Shown here piece by piece: positions 5,202-7,930 of a stretch of DNA of 7,930 nt. The notes below the pieces were generated by a model. The model had not been told where the DNA came from. It saw only the letters and a program-made list of their open reading frames with translations, and did not search any database. Positions within the stretch are counted from its first letter, which is position 1, and each line of letters opens with the position of its first letter. The translations under genes and the position numbers were made by a program. Source of the DNA: Bacillota bacterium (GTDB taxonomy: Bacteria; Bacillota; Clostridia; Acetivibrionales; DSM-1351); contig JAEWST010000011.1 in the NCBI GenBank assembly GCA_023398105.1, positions 1 through 7,930 on the forward strand, read 5' to 3'.

Positions 5202-5609
5202 CTATTTTGCTACATTATCAATTAGCTTATCCTTTAAAATCTCAATTGTTTTCGCAATAGCATCATCTTCTGAAATATATTCATAACTCTTATCAATTTT
5301 TATTAACGTATTTTTAAGTCTTTGATTATCTGATTTATACTTCTCATTTAATTGATTTACTTTTTTGAATTTTTTAGGTGACATAAAAGAATACTTAGAA
5401 TTATTTTTTTCATGCCTATAAACCAAATAGAAAGCTATCTCAGCAAGTAAATTGTATACTAATATAAATATAATGAATATCATTATTTCTAGTGGTAATT
5501 CTTTATTATTAAAAATTGCAACTGTAGCTATTATAATAGTAATTGCTGTAAATACTAACGAAACCAATATAATAGCTAATGGATTCCCCCATAGAATTTT
5601 AACTTTCAT
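5202..5609 (-). CDS. small membrane protein with two helices and a cytosolic coiled coil
   Basis: A 135-residue protein starting at ATG 5609, with AAAGGAG 6 bases upstream. Two hydrophobic helices lie at about residues 10-33 (LAIILVSLVFTAITIIIATV) and 40-64 (LEIMIFIIFILVYNLLAEIA), joined by a short loop with NNKELP. The rest (65-135) is Lys/Glu/Asn-rich and helical (KKFKKVNQLNEKYKSDNQRL), with no catalytic motif. The positive charge after the second helix predicts that the C-terminal domain is in the cytoplasm. No family is recognised. Small two-helix proteins beside defence nucleases often act as membrane effectors or immunity factors; here the nuclease gene is 404 bp downstream, so the link is loose. 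It has its own sigma-A type promoter. Confidence 0.7.
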   Translation of the reverse strand: MKVKILWGNPLAIILVSLVFTAITIIIATVAIFNNKELPLEIMIFIIFILVYNLLAEIAFYLVYRHEKNNSKYSFMSPKKFKKVNQLNEKYKSDNQRLKNTLIKIDKSYEYISEDDAIAKTIEILKDKLIDNVAK

Positions 5610-5673
5610 AAGTATCTCCTTTTAAGATGAACTTTAATGGTCTATTCCAAGTCACACGCATATTCTCTATTGT

Positions 5674-5702
5674 ATTCTAATTTATTTGTCCCCAAAGTTC
5701 AA
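5674..5702 (-). promoter_or_regulatory. sigma-A type promoter for the membrane protein gene
   Basis: On the minus strand TTGAAC (5697-5702) and TAGAAT (5674-5679) are separated by 17 bases. The -35 matches four of six positions and the -10 five of six. Transcription would begin near 5667, giving a leader of about 58 bases before the ATG at 5609. Confidence 0.5.
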
Positions 5703-5846
5703 CTTTAGAGTCCATACTCCATTTAATATAAGTACCTTTACTTACTTTTATATGCTCTCATTTATTAAAGGCCTTTTCAAAGTATGCCTGTAATTCTTCC
5801 TAACCTCTTAAGGGTATTCCTATACTTGAAAAATGACTTGCCATTT

Positions 5847-6195
5847 TTACACCTGCCCTCGCGCATTTAAAATAAAATACTCAAAGTGTCCAATAATTTT
5901 ATGGCTTACTCCTAATGCTTTTCTAAAAAACTCTTTTGCTGTCTTTTTATCTCTATTCTCTGATACAAAAAGTCTATTGTCTTTCCAAAAGAATCAATTG
6001 CACAATACAAATAACAGTCTTACCTTTTATTTTTGTATAGGTTTCATCAATTTTCTATGAATCATTCGTTTTCTTAAGATGCTTTCTGACTTTCTCACTA
6101 ATTATTGGAGAATACTGATGTCCCCACCTCATAACTGTTATATAGGTTATTGTTAAACCTCTTTCCCATACTTAAACTGTATATGCTATCACAGA
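5847..6195 (-). pseudogene. decayed IS6-family transposase
   Basis: Minus-strand pieces in three frames follow the IS6 (IS26/IS1216-like) transposase in order: ERGLTITYITVMRWGHQY, then SPIISEKVRKHLKKTNDS, a TAG where a Trp is expected (6055-6057), KIDETYTKIKGK with the first catalytic Asp, then after a frame change YCAIDSFGKTIDF, and after another SENRDKKTAKEFFRKALG. At least one stop and two frameshifts interrupt it. About 50 N-terminal residues and everything after the middle of the catalytic core, including the last acidic residues, are missing. GGTTTGGTGCAAA on the minus strand (6203-6215) resembles an IS6 terminal repeat. It lies between the DUF5071 and membrane protein genes. It cannot move, but shows that IS activity helped assemble the region. 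Confidence 0.8.
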
Positions 6196-6202
6196 ATCTA
6201 TT

Positions 6203-6215
6203 TTTGCACCAAACC
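6203..6215 (-). mobile_element. IS6-type terminal inverted repeat remnant
   Basis: Minus-strand GGTTTGGTGCAAA resembles the GGTTCTGTTGCAAA type end of IS6-family elements. It lies just upstream of the transposase remnant, closer than usual, as expected if the 5' end of the transposase gene was deleted. The opposite end was not found. Confidence 0.3.
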
Positions 6216-6292
6216 CCTGATAAACAGTTTAATACTACTATCGCCACAACAAAACACAATTTTTGTGAGACGAAATAATATTGCGAAATTTA

Positions 6293-6931
6293 TTAATCTT
6301 TATATTTATAGTTTTGCATTAACTTCAAAACAAAACTATCTTCCCGATACTGTTTTCCATCAAACCCTATTAAATCATTAAATGCACCCATACGTTCATC
6401 ATCGTATAGTGCGTTTATATATCTATCAAATATACCATGTAGAGGGGCAAGATACTCACTTCTTCTTATTCTATCAGCCTGTTCAAATAATGCTTTATAT
6501 TCAGTCCATTTATCCAAAACATATTTCATAAGTTCATTTGGGTGTCCTATTTCTTTTGAAGTTAATATATCAAGAATTTCAAGACACAAACTTTCGGATG
6601 AATTACATCTTACAATTGACATTAACTCTTCTTGAATTTCTTTTACCATGTTACTAGATAAATCCTTCACTACATATGAGATAACATTATATATACAATC
6701 ATCATTACCTACTAATACTTCTTTGAGATAAGGTATAATTGGTTCTCCAACAGTAGCTAAAAAATCTGCAATTTCCATGGCACCTGGATAATTCATATCT
6801 TCTAACCATACAAACAGGTCAGGTAACAAGTAATCAACTGTGGGATAACCCATTGACACTATTTCATGTGCTAATTCTTCTCCATTACTCTTCTTATACC
6901 AGTCATAAAATCCTTTACCTCTCTGAATCAT
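6293..6931 (-). CDS. DUF5071 domain protein
   Basis: A 212-residue cytosolic protein starting at ATG 6931, with GAGGGAA (6936-6942) just upstream. Residues 28-90 carry the DUF5071 signature: GYPTVDYLLPDLFVWLEDMN (28-47), YPGAMEIADFLATVGEPIIP (48-67), then YLKEVLVGNDDCIYNVISYV. This all-helical, HEAT-like domain is found in Firmicutes, often beside toxin and immunity genes, and has no known enzyme activity. Residues 91-125 continue the helical repeat; 135-212 (DKWTEYKALFEQADRIRR and on) are a C-terminal extension I do not recognise. The protein is longer than the usual ~120-residue single-domain form. The next gene upstream ends 172 bp away, and a dead IS6 element follows. A role in immunity or protein binding is inferred only. 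Confidence 0.75.
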   Translation of the reverse strand: MIQRGKGFYDWYKKSNGEELAHEIVSMGYPTVDYLLPDLFVWLEDMNYPGAMEIADFLATVGEPIIPYLKEVLVGNDDCIYNVISYVVKDLSSNMVKEIQEELMSIVRCNSSESLCLEILDILTSKEIGHPNELMKYVLDKWTEYKALFEQADRIRRSEYLAPLHGIFDRYINALYDDERMGAFNDLIGFDGKQYREDSFVLKLMQNYKYKD

Positions 6932-7103
6932 GCAATTCCCTCATCTCTTTTAATTTTAACTTTTTAATGGTTTAATGATATTTTTTTCTAGCTATGGCAT
7001 TACCACACTCTTAAAGTAAGGATTAAGCCTTTGTGTTTGCATTGGTTCACAATAAATAAAGATTTCGAATTATCCAACTGATAAATTGGAATTTATCTTT
7101 TTC
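6932..7103. other. spacer with an AT-rich hairpin
   Basis: This 172-bp spacer between the two right-hand genes has no convincing promoter. GATAAATT (7080-7087) and AATTTATC (7090-7097) form a perfect hairpin followed by TTTTT on the plus strand. The plus-strand T-run faces away from the minus-strand genes, so it cannot terminate the 92-aa gene in the usual way. Confidence 0.25.
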
Positions 7104-7382
7104 TTACAATACATCCCATTTATTATTCTTATTATCAAAATCCTTATTAACCAAGTTTATCAGTGTTTCAAATGACATTTTCAGAGGCACCATTTTGGTC
7201 ATAAAAATGTAATCAGCATTATTACAGGTTATATATATGGTCTGACACATGAAATCAAACTTTAAGCGATGTATTCCAATATCAATAAATTCTTTTTTCT
7301 CACTTTGAAGGTTATTTAATAATTCTTCTCTTATACTATTTGACTTCCAAATAGTTGGTAAGAAATCTAATGTTTGCATCAT
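7104..7382 (-). CDS. small hypothetical protein
   Basis: Unrecognised 92-residue protein. Two ATGs in a row (7382 and 7379) follow GAGAGAGG at a spacing of about 10. The sequence has a helical N-terminus (SNSIREELLNNLQSEKKEF), a central strand-rich part (IGIHRLKFDFMCQTIYITC, then ADYIFMTKMVPL) and an acidic, Asn-rich end (DFDNKNNKWDVL). There is no signal peptide, membrane segment or catalytic motif. The strand-rich core and small size would fit an immunity or adaptor protein, and its neighbour is a DUF5071 gene, but no family match is claimed. Repeat copy 2, with its promoter-like pair, lies about 140 bp upstream and may drive it. Confidence 0.6.
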   Translation of the reverse strand: MMQTLDFLPTIWKSNSIREELLNNLQSEKKEFIDIGIHRLKFDFMCQTIYITCNNADYIFMTKMVPLKMSFETLINLVNKDFDNKNNKWDVL

Positions 7383-7520
7383 TAAACTTCATCCTCTCTC
7401 TATTTAACAAATTATTATTTATATAACTGTATTTTTATAAATTACCTTAATTCACAATTAAATACAAACACGATTTTCTTTTTTATATTTGTTCTACAAT
7501 TTCAACGTCTGAAATAGCAT

Positions 7521-7692
7521 TTCACCCTATGTCATCTATATTTTAACCTATTTTTAAGGGGCAAAAAAGAGCTTTTTTTCGCTCAATTTCCGCCCCAAAA
7601 TCACTCCAAAACCACAACATCTTGTGGTCAACCTCTACTTTTTCTCCTCCGAACCACATCTTGCCATCAGAATTATCGCTTCTACGTGTGTT
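7521..7692. repeat. about 170-bp direct repeat, copy 2
   Basis: This copy aligns with 3392-3562 in the same orientation. It keeps the GGGGC...GAGC/GCTC...GCCCC hairpin (7558-7595), the promoter-like TTGCCC/TATAGA pair on the minus strand (7535-7564, 18-base spacer) and a perfect ACCACAA-CATC-TTGTGGT hairpin (7611-7628). Past its right end the two copies diverge completely. Like copy 1, it lies upstream of a minus-strand gene. Confidence 0.75.
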
Positions 7693-7712
7693 GAGTCAGT
7701 AAAATGAGTAGG

Positions 7713-7783
7713 GCTTTATACGAGATTAGCAACAAAAAGCACCTGAGATTGGCAGACTCTCAAGTGCTAATGTCGTATAAAGC
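7713..7783 (-). terminator. overlapping terminator/anti-structure (attenuator-like)
   Basis: Outer arms GCTTTATACGAGATTAGCA (7713-7731) and 7765-7783 are inverted with one mismatch in 19. Nested inside, 7758-7768 and 7738-7748 form an 11-bp stem that is fully paired only in minus-strand RNA (one G-U), where it is followed by a U-run (7734-7738). The inner left arm shares four bases with the outer arm, so the two folds compete at their base. This is the geometry of a transcription attenuator. The DNA downstream on the minus strand is repeat copy 2, so the gene once controlled may have been lost. Confidence 0.55.
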
Positions 7784-7862
7784 TATATGTACTAAACTGC
7801 GGTCGGGTAGCAACTGCTGCTATGGAAATTAGTTTTTTCTTGCTTTGGTTTTTTTGTTGATA

Positions 7863-7891
7863 ATTCTATTTAAATTCTGTTTTCACTACAA
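7863..7891 (-). promoter_or_regulatory. minus-strand promoter for the attenuator-like leader
   Basis: TTGTAG (7886-7891) and TAGAAT (7863-7868) on the minus strand are 17 bases apart; the -10 matches five of six positions. Transcription would begin near 7856 and reach the hairpins at 7783 after about 70 bases. In that leader a frame ends with AAVATRPQFSTYSFIRH and a stop (7767-7769) at the hairpin overlap, but it has no ATG, GTG or TTG start. Confidence 0.45.
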
Positions 7892-7930
7892 AATTTATGT
7901 ACAAATTAAGGCAACTATGGTATAAATAAA

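Noticed and set aside
5833..6060. Plus-strand frame of 75 codons
   Set aside because: It is antisense to the IS6 transposase remnant, which explains the sequence.
7080..7102. AT-rich hairpin plus T-run as terminator of the 92-aa gene
   Set aside because: The T-run is on the plus strand, whereas the gene is on the minus strand, and the stem has almost no G-C pairs.
7739..7770. Similarity of TTAGCAC...GTGCTAA to the CIRCE operator of heat-shock genes
   Set aside because: Only the right half matches; the left half is interrupted and no chaperone gene is nearby. The hairpin explanation fits better.
7767..7862. Minus-strand leader peptide ending AAVATRPQFSTYSFIRH
   Set aside because: It has no ATG, GTG or TTG start and no ribosome binding site, so translation is not supported; kept only as a note on the attenuator.

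Overview
The window is AT-rich DNA with strong GGAGG-type ribosome binding sites, many AT-rich spacers and protein families typical of Clostridia (low-GC Firmicutes, probably a gut Lachnospiraceae or Ruminococcaceae relative). It looks like accessory DNA: part of a plasmid, integrative element or cargo island with small orphan genes, broken genes, a dead IS6-family insertion sequence and long structured non-coding stretches. No rRNA, tRNA or CRISPR array was seen.

Layout. 1-800 (+): the tail of a gene entering from the left, a second scrambled tail, a small unrecognised protein (90-389) and a small conserved-looking protein (419-703). The natural C-terminus of the second protein appears to be thrown out of frame by one base (702-797). 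800-1300 (+): an extended -10 promoter and a VOC/PhnB-like protein with an excellent ribosome binding site. 1300-2412: over 1 kb with no convincing gene. It holds a decayed open frame, a cluster of TTACC/GGTAA boxes with two DnaA-box-like sequences (possible origin), and a dense set of dyads. In one of these, the loop of a 14-bp stem is complementary to a site about 80 bp downstream.

2413-7382: all genes lie on the minus strand. In transcription order they are an unrecognised 92-aa protein, a DUF5071 protein (the type seen in toxin/immunity loci), a dead IS6 transposase, a two-helix membrane protein, a 30-codon ORF overlapping an AbiJ-like protein with a C-terminal PD-(D/E)XK-type nuclease domain, and a zinc-ribbon plus DUF2971 protein. 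The mix resembles a defence or toxin-immunity cargo region; this is inferred from families and context, not proven.

Two direct copies of a roughly 170-bp repeat (3392-3562 and 7521-7692, about 80-85% alike by eye) bracket about 4 kb of this cargo. Each sits upstream of a minus-strand gene. Each carries a long terminator-like hairpin whose U-run abuts a promoter-like pair, so the repeat may act as a portable insulator and promoter, and perhaps as a recombination boundary. 7700-7930 holds a minus-strand promoter followed by an overlapping double hairpin that looks like a transcription attenuator.
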